A stretch of 64,000 nucleotides of DNA from Lates calcarifer. Lineage: Eukaryota > Chordata > Actinopteri > Centropomidae. The translations under genes were made by a program, and so were the position numbers. Positions within the stretch are counted from its first letter, which is position 1; each line of letters opens with the position of its first letter. Positions 1 through 12,823 of this stretch are shown here, in pieces. The stretch lies in contig NC_066849.1 in the NCBI RefSeq assembly GCF_001640805.2, positions 21,402,158 through 21,466,157 on the forward strand, read 5' to 3'. The notes below the pieces were generated by a model. It was not told the origin of the DNA and searched no databases. It saw only the letters and a program-made list of their open reading frames with translations.

Positions 1-1739
1 ACTACCTATTCAAATTTATTGTGCACCATACAGAAAAGCAAAAAAAAAAAAAAAAAAAAGATGATGACAGTTTTAGTGTTCGATGAAGATATGGTTAGGT
101 TAAGATAAGGTTGTCTAAACTTTCTTTTTTTTAATCTCTACACTGAAATGAAAAATTTACATCATGTTTCCAAAGCCAAGACTCAGAGTAATGAAAAACT
201 ATTGCTACTCTTGTCATGTGGGGAAGCACCAGAATTAGGTCAGGTCGCGGTCGATTCTGCCTCCTGACTTGGTATGTAGTTTTAGAAAGTAGCACATCAG
301 AGGAATCATCAGCCATCAGGGGAAGAAGCAACATCACTCACTACACACACTGAGATTTTAATAAGCTGGGAATATATGTGTGCTTCAGTACAGTATCTCA
401 GCATAACAACCACAGTACAGCAATATGAACGACTATCTAAATGAAATTCTCAGCAGAAGCTCCAAATATACTCTATACATGCTTTCCATATTAAGAAGGT
501 CTTTGAAATGCCATGACACACTATGATGATACATTTAAATTCTAGGGTGGGGGAGGATAGGGGCAGAGTGGGAAGAGGAATGGAGAACAGTGGAGAAAAG
601 TCAAAGAACAGAAAGAGAGAGAAAAGGCAACGCCAAAAGAAACTGGATAAGATGAGAAGGAAGGATGTAAAGGTAAAGAAAGCTGAAGACAGGAGAAGGA
701 TTGAGATAAAAACATTTGGAAAATTGTGTTTTTCTGAAGTTGCTACAGCTCTGGTGTCCCCTCTTCTCCCTCTGCACTGCCTCCTGTAGGTCTAGAAAAA
801 GAACTAAAACATGGAATCTGGGCTTCAAAGCACAACTGGATGGATTAAAAAAAAAAAAAAATAGGCACAACAAAGAGTGGATGGGAAGAGAGGCTGCTTT
901 TTAGGAAGTGTGTCAAAAAATGAAGAATGTTGAATGGGGTATCAGAAGATACTTGAGCCATATTTGAATGTGTGAAGATGTATTGTGGCAACCAACCATT
1001 AGTGATAATCTTCCCCTTTGGGATTTTGTTGAGATACATGCACTGTATTCACTGGCAGACTAAAAATCTTATGAAAAGCAAGGATAAAACCGTGACAGAA
1101 ACAGATGAGAAGAGGTTGACCTTGACCTGGCTTCAGTCATTTATTAAGTATTTCACTTATCGATCATACTAGTACCTAGAGTTCATTCAGTATGTCTTCA
1201 TTTAGTCTAGTTAGGCCTGGTTGTTTTATGTCTTGCCTTTGGTGGCATTTTGGAGAAAACATGCTTAATTCCGTGATATCTCTTTGAGCAGAACTCTTGA
1301 TTTATTAATGAAAGAATGCAATTAGCTCCCTACTGGTGCTCAGACAGGACTGCTTTGAGCTCTGAGTGAGGGGAGAAAACAAAGCATGAAAACAGACTCA
1401 CACAAACAAATTGCTAGAACCCACTGTCAAACACACTGAAGTGCACACACATACACGGAGATCCTAACTGGCACACATGTACACCTGGGAATGCATCCAT
1501 CCTGGGAAATATGATAAACACATCATTTGACATGCCCAGCACACCCATCAATATAATCACACACATTAGGTTATTTGTTTACTGTTTCAGACAGTTTTAC
1601 TAAGTATATCCTTTGGTCTACACCTGGATGATTCAAGGTTTTGTTAGCAAACTGAACCACCAATAAAAAAAAGCATCAAAAATGCCCATCCAGTATCATT
1701 AGTTGCTGTGTTTCTCAGCATTTTTTCCTCATGTCTTAC
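1..1739 (-). other. lrp8: lrp8 intron (3' partial), after the blade 5 exon
   Basis: Intronic sequence running off the window. It holds an A20-type homopolymer near 40-59 and a purine-rich stretch at about 541-715. I looked for the EGF-C exon (a pattern like NGGCEYLCLPAP in reverse complement) and did not find it. Short open frames here look like chance. Confidence 0.8.
40..59. repeat. Poly-A run
   Basis: About 19 consecutive A bases on the plus strand. Confidence 0.95.
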
Positions 1740-1881
1740 CCTTTGGCTGCCTCTGTTCATGAAATACCACTAAGTCTAGCGGATTGTTGAGGTGCTCTGC
1801 AACCTTTGCCACATCGTGTCCCGTCAGTCGGTTGGCGCTGTAAATCGCTTCATCCTCCAAGTCTGTCCAATATATGCGATC
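1740..1881 (-). CDS. lrp8: lrp8 exon encoding propeller blade 5 (YWTD) and following strand
   Basis: This 142 bp exon (phase 0 to 1) encodes DRIYWTDLEDEAIYSANR, LTGHDVAKVAEHLNNPL and DLVVFHEQRQPK. It ends one base into the next codon, just before the EGF-C domain. RIYWTDLEDEAIYSANRL is close to human LRP8 FWTDLENEAIFSANRL, and VFHEQRQPK to IFHELKQPR. The length equals LDLR exon 13. The acceptor is TGCAG ending at 1882 and the donor GG|GTAAGA starts at 1739. The open frame extending upstream to 2085 is intron. This is the last exon in the window. EGF-C, O-linked sugar region, transmembrane helix and cytoplasmic tail must be left of base 1. Confidence 0.96.
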
Positions 1882-3179
1882 CTGCATGAAAAGAGAACAA
1901 GACTGTTTAAAAAAAGAAAACATACTGTACATGCTAGTTGCTGAACCCTCACACTGAGAAATTTCATCATTTAGAGTTTTACCAAGCAGCTTGACTTTGT
2001 TGCAGAAATTGTTCATAATCATATTTGTGGCTAAACACAAAACTGTTTTGTTTATGTTACACTGAATGAAAGTTTGTTTCTCCATGTCTAGTCATGTATT
2101 TGTTGTAAATCAAACTCATGTACTCCTGAACTTCAAAATGCTACTACATCCCAAGTGAACATTTAACATCATCTGCATACAACAGCAGAACATTTATTTA
2201 GAATAATTCATTACAGTAAAAAATAGTAACTGTCCAAGGAAATTGCACTGGGGGATTCTGCAAGATTTTTTGGTGATCAAAGGACACCATTTAAAACATG
2301 TTCTGCAGTTTGTTGCAGAGAAACTGTATATGCGCATCCTAGCAATGGCTGTTTAAAGTTTTGTTTGTAATGGGGGATCTTACTGTCTGTGTGAAAACAT
2401 GCCTGTAGGATGTGAAGTCCAAATACTCATCAGTTTCTTCAGTGAGAAAATTTGAGTATATTTAAGTTTGTGGATTTACAATTTACTTGACAGGAGTTTA
2501 GGAGTTGTTTTATGCCTGGGGTAACTTTAATTCACTTTTTAATTGAGGGCATATGAGAACTGACTGGCTTGAGGGCTCCATTTAAAACATTTATTGAAGG
2601 AAGGTTAAAAGCATTGCTTTTTAATCAAGGCGATGTTTAAACAAACTGAACAAGTTATACTGTAATGGGGGAGTGTGCTGTATCCTCTGATACTTTTAGC
2701 ATCCAGCACTCAATGCTGACAATCAATTAATGCTGAGCAAATAATACCTCTGGCAATATGTTTTGTCAAAATGTTGTACCCCTCCTTGCATTATGAGAAA
2801 CCTCAATAGTAATTAAAGATAGTGAAATGATTAAGATTTTATTGATTAAAACAAAACTGTGATAAAGTAACAGTCATACAGTGGAGGCGGCATTCTCTGC
2901 TATTTTTATTATTAGCCATCTTAATTATAATTGCTATCTAACAAACGTAATGAGACAAAAGAAGTTTGGCATCTTTTGGAGATGGTTTATACTAGAGTCA
3001 GAATAACTTGCCTTCTAAGTGCACTTGAATAAACAAGCAAAAAAGTGTTTACCACAATAACAGTGGGCTTCAGAAATACATCAGCCCTAGTTTGTTGTAA
3101 AAGCTTAAAACAACTTGTGTTTATGCTCAGTACCAAATTAAGAAATAGTGACACATTTGGCTGGGCATACAACTGATGT

Positions 3180-3490
3180 GTCTCATCTCATGTACTTCCA
3201 CACTCACACTCACTATTTTGAGTTTGTAAGTGCATAAATGCACACTGACAAGTATGGAAACATACAGTGCACTATAAGTACCAGGACAGTGCACTCAAAA
3301 TGGTCAAAAAGTTGAGTGTAAAATGATGCACACCTCTCACCCTCAATGGTCACTATCTTGGCTAAATAACAAAAGGGGAGGGACTACAAACTTATTTTCA
3401 AACTTCAAACTTCAAACAAAGGAGATTCACACACTCTGCAAGTGAGTATACTGTGTACGCAATGTACTAGCTGTAAGTGTACTAACTGAA
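3180..3490. mobile_element. Possible diverged DNA-element remnant
   Basis: Short repeated phrases (CACACTCACACTCAC, AGTGCACTATAAGTAC, GTGCACTCAAAATGG, AGCTGTAAGTGTACTAACTG) resemble the ends and body of miniature elements seen in fish. I could not define terminal repeats or a target duplication, so this is tentative. Confidence 0.3.
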
Positions 3491-5102
3491 ATTACCAAAT
3501 TTAAATTAATCTAGCAGCCATCTGACATACATGATGGCTGTCTGCCTGGTAGATTCTCCCTATTGTAAAAGTCCCTTTAGTTAAAATGCCTTGTTCCTCC
3601 ATTAGCTGCTTCTATTCACTGGGAAATAAAGGGATAAACACTGCAGGCTCAGACCAGCGGGATCTTTCACTTTTGCCTCTTTCTCGATTACTCTCCATCT
3701 CTCTCTCTAACACCTCTCCACAGTTCTCTTTAGTGATACTACAGGATAACAGGATATGGCACATCGTTTCCACGGCAACTGCAGCCTGCTTCTTCTACGC
3801 AGACACACATCAATTAAGAAAAACACAGAAAATGATAGCAAGGGAAAACACTGAGGCACTGCTATCATAGAAAGGTTAAAGAAAAAGAAAGAAGAGACAA
3901 TTCAGGAGGTGAGACAGAGAAATCAGACAGGGAGGCTACAGTAAGTCATGGACTCTCCCATATGTATTTTTTCATTAGTCTGATATTGTTGTATGGTGTC
4001 CTTCAAAGGTCAAGGATCTGTAGGGGTCCAACCACAGACTTGCCTGTGTGTATAAATATTTGCATCTCTGTGTGTGGCTCAGTCATAGTTGAAATCCATG
4101 CTCTCCTTTTGTGGTGGGTTGTCAGTGGACTTAACCTTTTCTCTCACCCTCTCCCTTTTACATCTTTCACTGAGCTCTCTATCACTCCATCTCCCCCCCA
4201 TCTCAGATCCAGATAACCTTTACTCACATGACAGTAGTGCTGAAACAATGAACAAATATCAACCATGTTGATAAAACAGTGCTCAAATCTATCATCCCAT
4301 CTCTCCCTTTGCCTTTCTTTCTCTGTGGATGTCTCTCTCAGTCTCCCTGTCAGTGTCTCCCTCTGTTTTTCTCTTTCTCCTCTGTCAGCCTCTGCATCTG
4401 TCGCTTTTTCCCACCTTGACACTTCAAAAGGCAACGCAGACCTTGAGCAGGTCGATGCTCTTCACTGTAGGATCAAGGTGAATCTTTCATGTGCTGAGGA
4501 ACTTATAAGCATGCACACACACACAAGCTCTCCCGAACACATGGCATTAGCATCACTTCAGAGCTGTCTGTCTGCAGTTGTCAAAGGGATGAGAGTACAT
4601 CTAAATGGATATGAAGTGTTTTTAAGGTCAAGGGAAGAGCAGCCCTTGATGATTTTGTCATGATTCTGTCCCAAAAGAACAAATGCTGGGGCCTTTTGAC
4701 TGACGTATCTGCCTGATGAGCTTCTGGTGCCTCCTGCCTACTTACATGTCATGCCAGAAAACTACAAATGAAAGCTCAAACAAAACCAACCCACTCAACT
4801 TTTGAAGTCTTTGATTTTTTTGCATTCTTTGTTGTATCAATCCAAGTCATAAAATATTAATGTGGGCTTGGTGTTAAATCTGTGTAGGAATCAAAATAAT
4901 GTTAGGAGACATTTTTGGTTAATCTCTGCTAAACTGCAAAAGAGTATTAAAGCCTTTACACATGCATCGTACACCCACACAGGTGTTTTCAGTTTAGCTG
5001 ATTAGACGTCTTTTCTGGACTGTGGGTGTGGTTGGTCACACATACTCAAGAATCTACGAATTTTCACTTTATCTCTCATTTAATTGATCCCTGTGTGACT
5101 AA

Positions 5103-5139
5103 TGAAGAATGTGTTTACTGTTTTGAAGAATGTGTTTAC
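5103..5139. repeat. Short tandem duplication, 16 bp at 21 bp period
   Basis: TGAAGAATGTGTTTAC occurs exactly at 5103-5118 and 5124-5139. Confidence 0.95.
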
Positions 5140-5906
5140 ACCGACCAGCTCTTGCTGCCAATATTTCTTTATAATGTCAATTGGTGTTTTTCTGGACGCT
5201 GAGTGCTATAGAATCTCGCTCGACTCAAGGTGAATATGATCACATTTTGTTGGAAATGTGTGGATCAAGGGCTTTTAAAACCTGTTTAAGTCCTTCGGTG
5301 GTGCCGAGTTCATGGCAAATGGACAAACACGAGCTCTAACACCATTATTTTCTTTCTTCCTGCCCGTATTTTATTTCTTTCAATCACCATCCCCCACTCT
5401 GCTTCTTCCTCCCAAACGCATCTCATCTCCTCTTCTATCCCCTCCAGTCAAACAAAGAGGGGATAAAAAGTAATACAATGATACTAAAGCTAGAGAAAGA
5501 GAAAACATTGCTCTCTGCGTGCCTCTGCAATCTACATTTCCTCAGGGCTTGGTGTCTTGGTGGGGGGTGGACACTGACTGGAAGGGTTTGTATGCGTGTG
5601 TCTTTTCATGTGTGTTTGGTGGTGGCGTGTTCAGACTTTGATAGAGGAACCCTGAGTCTTTCCTCTGCAGTGTTAAAAAACATTAGCACATCAGTGCTGA
5701 TGTGAAGTTTACTGATGATATGTTGAAGTGGAATGACTTTAACACTCACTGGGAATCACTCAGAAATATGAAGTGCTGTCTGGGCCATAAACCACACTTT
5801 AAAACACACATTTGCTTGTTTATATGCATGGGTAAGTAATGTTTAAAAGTGGGGATTTTATACTCATGTATGATGAAATGTGACTGAATGTGAGATTTTT
5901 GTCTCA

Positions 5907-6003
5907 CATTGACGTTTTTGCTTGGAAAACCACAAAAACAATTAACCAATTTCCAAAATAGTTGCCCAACTTATCAACTGATCGAATAATTACTGCTGCT
6001 CTG
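5907..6003 (-). mobile_element. AT-rich miniature element, terminal fragment
   Basis: TTGACGTTTTTGCTTGG, CCAAAATAGTTGCCC and ATTACTGCTGCTCTGG match the terminal portion of the same miniature-element family, reverse orientation. Only about 100 bp remain. Confidence 0.5.
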
Positions 6004-6521
6004 GTCAGATTCGTCCCATGCAGCAGCGCAAATATGCCTGACAACCCGGGTTTACAATGAAGAAAAAAATCAACAACTCAATAAACCTTATCTTTCTTGT
6101 GGCATATAATCAAATCTCATCAAAAATAACACATTTTCTCTTAAATGTATTAAAGCTGGCATGGCATGGCATGTTCTACAGCTGGGCTGACTATGCCTTG
6201 TAAGCAGTTTAACACTGACCAATAACCTGAGGCAAAAATGCTCCCTTGAAGCTAATTTACCAGATATTACACAAAGTCTGCAGAACGACCAGAAAAAAGT
6301 TCAGCGTTTCAGTTCACAACTCGTCCCAGGCGACTCCGAAGAAACAAACTTCCCATTATCAGTCTGCTGAGACCAGGAACAACCTGCTGCTGCACTACTA
6401 AAGGATTTTTAATTTGTTCTGTATCATTTCCAGAACAGAACAAAGACCAGAAGAGCTGAGGGCTATTAATCTCCAGGGATGAACTTTCACTGCTGCCTGA
6501 AACATTGGTTTTATTCATCTC

Positions 6522-6525
<4 letters not shown>

Positions 6526-6571
<46 letters not shown>
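6526..6571. repeat. (CA)n microsatellite
   Basis: About 23 uninterrupted AC units in the 6.1 kb intron. Confidence 0.98.
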
Positions 6572-6573
<2 letters not shown>

Positions 6574-7949
6574 AGTTGGACATGATGGATGTCCCCCTCT
6601 TCCCTTTGCCTCTCATCATCACAGTGTGTGCAGCTGATCACATTTCGCTTCCCTCTCTCTCCTCCTCGTCCTCCTCGCTCTCCCCTGGTTCTCTGGCTCC
6701 CTTTTCCACCTTCCACACCATCTATACTTGATGGCCTCTAACAGACTGACTTACTCCTGCCTCAATAAATACACCCAAATTAGTTTCATCGATTGCTGTA
6801 CTCTACTGTGACTCTACACTCACTAGGCCTCGAAAAGATCATTCCTTCTCTGGGTTTACCCTGCTACTATGCTTTTAAAACATCTCCATCTTTCATCTCT
6901 TCTCAGTCAATCTCTTAGTCAGTCTATGTTCCTCTGCTGACCTATCTCTGCACACACCTCTGACCACCCACTCCCAAGTATACCCTGAAAATACCTGAAT
7001 GTGTTTCATAGAGTAACAAGCAACACCACAGATGATCCTAAATGACATGTAATATTTATCAAGAACTTACAACATGTATTAATTCCTGCTGCCAACAGCA
7101 AAAACCCATGTCCAATGCCTAAATTTGGCTCACTGAAAACCTAGAAACACACAACCAAGATGGGAATCAACAAACAGGATATGAGAGCGTCCCACACGGC
7201 AGAGAGAAGTGAGGACAAACCTATTTTTCTGTGTATATCTACAAAATCTTTTGGAGGTCAAATAAGGACATTAGCATCTTCTTTGCCTTTTAGGTAGAGA
7301 CCTACCACAAAATCCATGCCAAGTTCCAGAACGGGAAAATAAATAAAATATATCTATACTGTGTTTCAAGGTTATTATTCACTCGTTTTCTTTTTAAGTA
7401 TTGTGCTCAGCTTCATTTAAGCTGTTAAAGCAAGCAGGTTGAAATTAATTTTATTCTCCTGCCAAAGCTGGCTGTATTATTTATTTCTTTTTTAATTTTG
7501 ATTATTCTCTTGATTTAAGGTACTTGCTGTCTAGCCAAGCAAGGGGGATTTTGGATGCATTTTTAACAGTTCAGTCTTCAATCTGGACAGGAACGATGGC
7601 CTCAACAAAAACAGGCTTTCAAAACAAACTCTTATCTTAACTGATCACCACATGATGATAATGTATCTGATGAAAAATATAAACTATGTTTAACCAATCT
7701 GAGTCTTTGTGACTTGTCTACCATATCATGTTGCTATGAACTAAAAGCAATGACTGCCCATAACATAGAAAACCAATCTAAAAACATCTGGTATGCTATG
7801 GAAAATGGACAACACTAAAGAACAAGTGTAAGTAATGGTATGGTACTGCTTATATAAACAAATGACCACCTTACTGAGAGACCAAAGCTCTCCAATACCT
7901 TTCGTTACACTCGCACTGTGGCTGTATTTTAATCTCAACCCTCCCATAC

Positions 7950-8089
7950 CTCAAACACGGTGAGGGCAAATGGGTGTCCCAGGTGGTGATGGGAGGACAG
8001 CAGCACTTTGCGGTTGTCTCCATTCAGATCCACACTGGACAGAAGGTGCAGCTTGGAGTCCACCCAGTAAAGACGCCTGTTGGACAAGT
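7950..8089 (-). CDS. lrp8: lrp8 exon encoding propeller blade 4 (YWVD)
   Basis: This 140 bp exon (phase 1 to 0) encodes [38 protein letters not shown] and [19 protein letters not shown] is the fourth propeller motif and is nearly invariant in LDLR, VLDLR and LRP8. The length equals LDLR exon 12. The acceptor is TTCACAG ending at 8090 and the donor GAG|GTATGG starts at 7949. A strongly pyrimidine-rich sense tract (plus-strand GA-rich, 8092-8215) lies directly upstream. The His-His-His run (HHHLGHPF) replaces the acidic/Ser stretch STDFLSHPF of the human protein. This is a visible difference of unknown effect in a pH-responsive domain. Confidence 0.95.
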
Positions 8090-9533
8090 CTGTGAAGATG
8101 GGAGAGAAGATGGGAGAGACAAAAACAAGAAGGAAAAGAAAAGGAAGGAAGGAGAGTGAGACAATTGGAGGGAGAGGGAGAGGGAGAGAGAAAGAGAGAG
8201 AGAGCGAGAGGTCATTCAGAGAGAAAAGGCCTAGGGTGAGAGGTATATGAATGTAATGGCCCAGTAGCTACACCATCAATCTTCTTTGACATGACGGCTG
8301 AGACCCTGCACTGAGAAAACACAGATGTGATTGTAATATTGCCGGTTGACTTCTTTGCTGGGAAAAATGTATGTGCCCTTGAGCAAATTGATTAGTCTTG
8401 CTGGACTTATTTTAAAGGGTAAAGTCAATGTTTTACAATTCTCTCTACTTGTATTGGTCCCCAGTGCTGTTTACATTATGACTCCACTTCTGTGCCTTTG
8501 CTACGGGCCACAGAGTAGAGTGGTGGTTAGCTTGAAAATGCAGATTGCATTGTATTGACAGCAAAGGAAATAATCCTAGAATGACTTTGCCCTTATAGTT
8601 ATAGTTCTAAGAAACACTTACATATGTAAAGGTGTAACGCCTTTAAAACTAGAAATTAGCTATGTCGTCATTGGTGTAGATGTTTATTTGGTTTCCAAAA
8701 TCAGTGAAAATATCTTCCTGTACATTTTTGACTGACTAAATTTTTTACAATACAGAATTTCCTTAATATATTTTCATACAATATTCTTTAACAGCAGGCA
8801 TTTGAGCACATGCTATAGGCAAAACAGCTGAGGAAACTGATTTAATATCATGCCAAAGAGAAACTGAGAAATCATAGAGAAATTTTCATTCACAACTTCA
8901 CCTCTCCTGACTCAGACAATCACCTGCTCTGTTCTCTGTTCTATATAAAATCAATGTCTGAGGGAAAATAATCCACCCCTCCTCCCACAGAATTATAGCA
9001 CGACTCTGGCCAACTCTCTCATTCTCCTTACTCTAAAAAATAATTTGTTTTCATACAGATGCAGCGACACCTCAATTCCACCGAGTGTGGCAACTGTGTG
9101 CCTCTCTTTCTCCTCAGGCAAGGGCAGTGGAGGGAAATTGGCTGGTGCCGCAGAGGGAGTTGAAAGGGATGATGGGAGGTATCGACGGCACATAGCGTCT
9201 GGCTTATTAATTCGGAGGCCCGTGTTCGCTGGCTTGATTGATGAGAGCCAGACACAAACTGAGCTATAACAATAAGAGCTACTCAGGGGTTGCACACCCC
9301 TAGACTGTTTTCTTCTCCCAACTCTTGCAGTTTGTCTCTCTTTGCTTCTCTCCCTCTTTTTGTCGGTATTGTCTCTTTTCTTGTGAATTTAGTTTTTTTC
9401 CTCTCTCTCCAAAAGCAATATCAGCATGATAACTTTTGTTTTTAAACTGAGCTCAATGTGGAGTGATATTCTCATTGCTGTATCAGCGTGTAATTTTCTC
9501 TGCCCTATTTAGTGAGCGTTTCATTTTCCTTAC
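8090..9533 (-). other. lrp8: lrp8 intron, 1.4 kb
   Basis: No exon is seen. The part next to the downstream exon (8092-8215) is a GA-rich plus-strand, pyrimidine-rich sense tract. The remaining sequence has nothing I can assign. Confidence 0.8.
8092..8215 (-). repeat. GA-rich (sense pyrimidine) tract next to the blade 4 exon
   Basis: Plus-strand purine-rich sequence with GGAGGGAGAGGGAGAGGG and GAGAGAGAGC. On the transcript it is a C/U-rich tract directly before the 3' splice site at 8090. Confidence 0.9.
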
Positions 9534-9652
9534 CCAGGGTGATTCCATTGGGCCACTCGATGTGTTCGGACACCAAAACTTGTCGGTCCACTCCGTTCAT
9601 CCCAGCCTTCTCAATTTTGGCCTGACCTCCCCAGTCTGACCAGTACATAAAC
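9534..9652 (-). CDS. lrp8: lrp8 exon encoding propeller blade 3 (YWSD)
   Basis: This 119 bp exon (phase 2 to 1) was read directly from the reverse complement. It encodes [33 protein letters not shown] and [14 protein letters not shown] is the third propeller motif, and EWPNGITLD spans the junction to the next exon. Its length equals LDLR exon 11, so the family gene structure is kept. The acceptor is CCACAG ending at 9653 and the donor CTGG|GTAAGG starts at 9533. The intron before it is only 709 bp, the shortest in the window. Human LRP8 differs at a few positions (DQAKIEKSG, TLVSDNIEW). Confidence 0.96.
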
Positions 9653-10361
9653 CTGTGGGAACATGTACCAACAAGTTAGACATGGACAGGACTAATTCAG
9701 TGGTGTTAAGAGGAGTCCCTTTCCGGGAGCAGGGAATAGATTTCCATGTGTCACACAACCTCCCCTGTTTGACTCCCTGTCTCATTTTCTCCCCAAAATC
9801 AATCAAATCAATCAAATCAAATTTACTTCTGAGGCAGGCCTTGAAGACACTAAAGGAAACTGTGCAAAACAGCAGGTGCTGTAAACTTAGACCACTTTTA
9901 AATGTGTGCACATATCTGTGTGTGTGTGTGTGTGTGTTTGTGTGGCCATGAGAAACCTGTGAAAGACTGGCTTCATTTGCATGTATTTCATGCTAGTCTA
10001 GCTTTGTAGAGTTGTGAAAAGAGCCCTTTGGGGAGCTCAAGACATCCAAGACAAAGAGAAAGAGGCAGATAGAGCAACAGAAGAGTCACTTCGTATCTGC
10101 AAATGATTGTTAAGCTGTTTCATCTAACAGATGGTTGCACCACTACAAATAGTTTTGCTATAGTAAAAATATTTCTACTTACTTTTAGACACAATTTCAT
10201 GCCTTTCACCCTATTCAGAAAAGGACAATGATGGTCCCAGGTTTGTTCAACCGCCCTGCCACTCCTTCCTTCCTGCTCTTATACTGTCCATCCTTTGCTG
10301 CCCTTTCACTAAACACAAAATCCACTTAAATCCACTCCACCCTTAAACCTCTCCCTCTCAC
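9653..10361 (-). other. lrp8: lrp8 intron, 0.7 kb
   Basis: The shortest intron in the window. It contains an AATC-rich stretch near 9797-9825, of a kind often found at the ends of fish interspersed repeats, and a (TG)n array at 9917-9937. No coding potential. Confidence 0.75.
9917..9937. repeat. (TG)n microsatellite
   Basis: About ten TG units. Confidence 0.95.
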
Positions 10362-10586
10362 CCTTGGTGTGGATCCACTGCAATGGCCCGCGGCTCGCTC
10401 AGCTCAGTGGCTATCAGCACCTTCCTCTTCCTGCCATCTCCCGTGGCAACTGAGATGCTCTTGTTGCCTGAGTCGGTCCAGTAAATGTTCTTATGGACCC
10501 AGTCGACTGCCAGGCCCTCAGGGGAGTGGAGCGAGTCGATGAGCGTCACCTGCTGCGATGAGTCACTGGCCTTGTTGATGTAAGCA
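10362..10586 (-). CDS. lrp8: lrp8 exon encoding propeller blade 2 (YWTD) region
   Basis: This 225 bp exon (phase 2-2) begins [18 protein letters not shown] and continues [34 protein letters not shown] and [21 protein letters not shown] is a perfect YWTD motif. [12 protein letters not shown] and [10 protein letters not shown] are almost identical to human LRP8, whereas VLDLR has NPAAIAVDWVYK at this place. This exon gives the clearest support for the lrp8 call. The acceptor is ACCAG ending at 10587 and the donor GG|GTGAGA starts at 10361. The in-frame Met at 10549 is internal. The exon truly starts 12 codons earlier, as fixed by the splice phase with the preceding exon. Confidence 0.97.
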
Positions 10587-12823
10587 CTGGTGTATGGCAG
10601 AGGAAAGGTGCGGTTCAGTCAGTGTCATGGAAGTGATAAAAAAAAAACAGATAATTTGGGAACAGGCAGAAAAAGGGAGACAGACAACTAATCTATTACA
10701 AAAGTTGCCCTTGCTAGATTTGTTGCTGTCTATTCTGGTTCCCTTTTCTTGAGAAAGGAAGATTTGAGCGTACTATGCGCCATGGCTTGATGTGATGGGT
10801 AACAGGTATTCTTTTCCCTAGATAATGCTATGTCAGGGGCACCCAAACCTGACAACCTTGTTCCTCCCACTAAATGGCACTTCCCAGGAAGAATGAGTCT
10901 GTCTTTTTCTATCAGCAGCTTATAAAACAACCTGCCTCTCCCTGTGTTTTTGTCACTCTTCCTATCTGTGTCTGTCCCTCTTGTGCTTTTCAATTTCTTT
11001 CATTTTCTTCCAGCTTCCCACTCACTTTTTGCCCATTCCTCTGTCTCTATTTTTGCTTTTCTCTTTCCCCCTTGCTCCCTAAACTCCTTCACTAGTGACA
11101 CACCTTCAGACATAGCAAATTAATGTTTTCACTCCATAAGGGCTATAAAACAAGACAATACAAGACAACCTTGTTGAAAGGTTGAGAGACACAATGTCCC
11201 AATTTACGCCCCGTCATTACATGTTAGCAAAGCGTACAGGAACAAAAATAAGAGGCATGGAATTGAGGAGTGGCTTAGCTAAAGAGGAGGCTGGTGAGGT
11301 TTTTGGAGTGAGGGATGAGGTAGAGGTGGATAAGTCAGAGGCTTGGAAGCAGATTGCATTGTTAATTACTGTTTGCCACTCCAGACGTCTCCATCAATGG
11401 GGGGAAAAGTTAGCCTGCTGCTGCCTTGTGATAGATAATCCAAGGCTGCTCTCTCGTGTCCCAGGGTTTATAACACTGATCCAACACCTGTCTCTCACTC
11501 AGGGGGCAAATTAAAATGAGGGAGCAAAATGGACGTGGATGAAATCTCTCATGATACTGGTGCAGCAGTGGTTTATCATAACAAACAACCCTGGGATAAA
11601 AATCTGAATTTACACAACTTCAGTCTTAAAGATGCCACACTGTGACAGCATGTATGTTCTTAACTGTGTCATGACTTCCATTCTAGTAAACTCTTTTACA
11701 CATCCCAGAGTACACAGAGTTATTTTTGTGAAACACATTTACATAGACTGGGATGAACAGGTTGGAGGGATGAATAGCAGATAGGCTGCAGTGAGGAATA
11801 AGACAGAGACAGATGAGTCCAAGACCACTGAGCAGATTGCATCTTTAATTGGCTGTATTATTGTTTGCAACAGACATCTCCATCATGGAGAGAAGTTAAC
11901 AAGTCATTGACCCGTAGCATGCTAATCACTATGAATTAGCCTGGAAAACCGCACTGTCACTGTGAGGGCCAATGAGGAGGAATCACTTTTAAATGCACTG
12001 CTATCTCTGTTTGATAAAATGCACCCTTATCAGTGGGAAAACTACTTCACTGGAGAGTAAAACGCCTGTGTAGGAGGTGTGCTCAATCATGTCAGGAGCA
12101 ATAAGAGTCAAGCTATTCAGCTGTTTGAAATAACTGCAAACAATGGAAGCTGTCAAACACTCTTGAAATGTTATATATGAGAAACCAAGTAATGAAGAGG
12201 TAAAAGAAAAAAAGAAAAAAAAAGTCTAGAAACAATGAGGAAACTTCATGTCATTGAGAAAAGAAACAATTTAAAGTGGAGATGAAACAGCAGTTTAAAG
12301 GGCAGGTGAGCTATGCAGAAAGATGACTTCACTATTCTCAGTCCTGCCAACTAAGCTCTGGTTTGTTTATTGTCAAATTGTGGTAAAGAAATGTCAATAA
12401 GCATGATATGCAACAGGTATACTTTTATACTCTTGGACATATAAAAATATTTGTTTTAAATGGATGGAAAGGAGGACAACACAACCAAGAACAACCAAAG
12501 TATATTAAACTATAGAGCTTCACTTGTTGCGAGCCATTTAAAGTGACTGTGAATGTGTTTGTTTGCTTCTTCGAAAGTAGAGTTTATCATGACGAATGAG
12601 TCCACTTGTCCTTTCTCTGTCACAAGCCCTTGAGTGTATCACTGAGTTTGTGTAGGAGTGCGTGTATGTGCGTGTGTGTAAATGTGTGTGTATGCAGATG
12701 AGTAATGGCGGTGATTATTGAGGCAGTGAAATTAGAGGGAGCATATGGCTCAGCTGAGATGATAGAAGGCCCCTCCCACTACCTGCCAGCCATCAGCGTG
12801 ACACACGTACGCGCACGCACGCG

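Larger units (their letters stand above)
1882..7949 (-). other. lrp8: lrp8 intron, 6.1 kb
   Basis: No exon is seen. It contains a possible diverged DNA-element remnant (3180-3490), a C/T-rich plus-strand stretch (4138-4405), a 16 bp tandem duplication (5103-5139), an AT-rich miniature-element fragment (5907-6003) and a (CA)n array (6526-6571). The rest is featureless AT-rich intron as far as I can tell. Confidence 0.8.
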
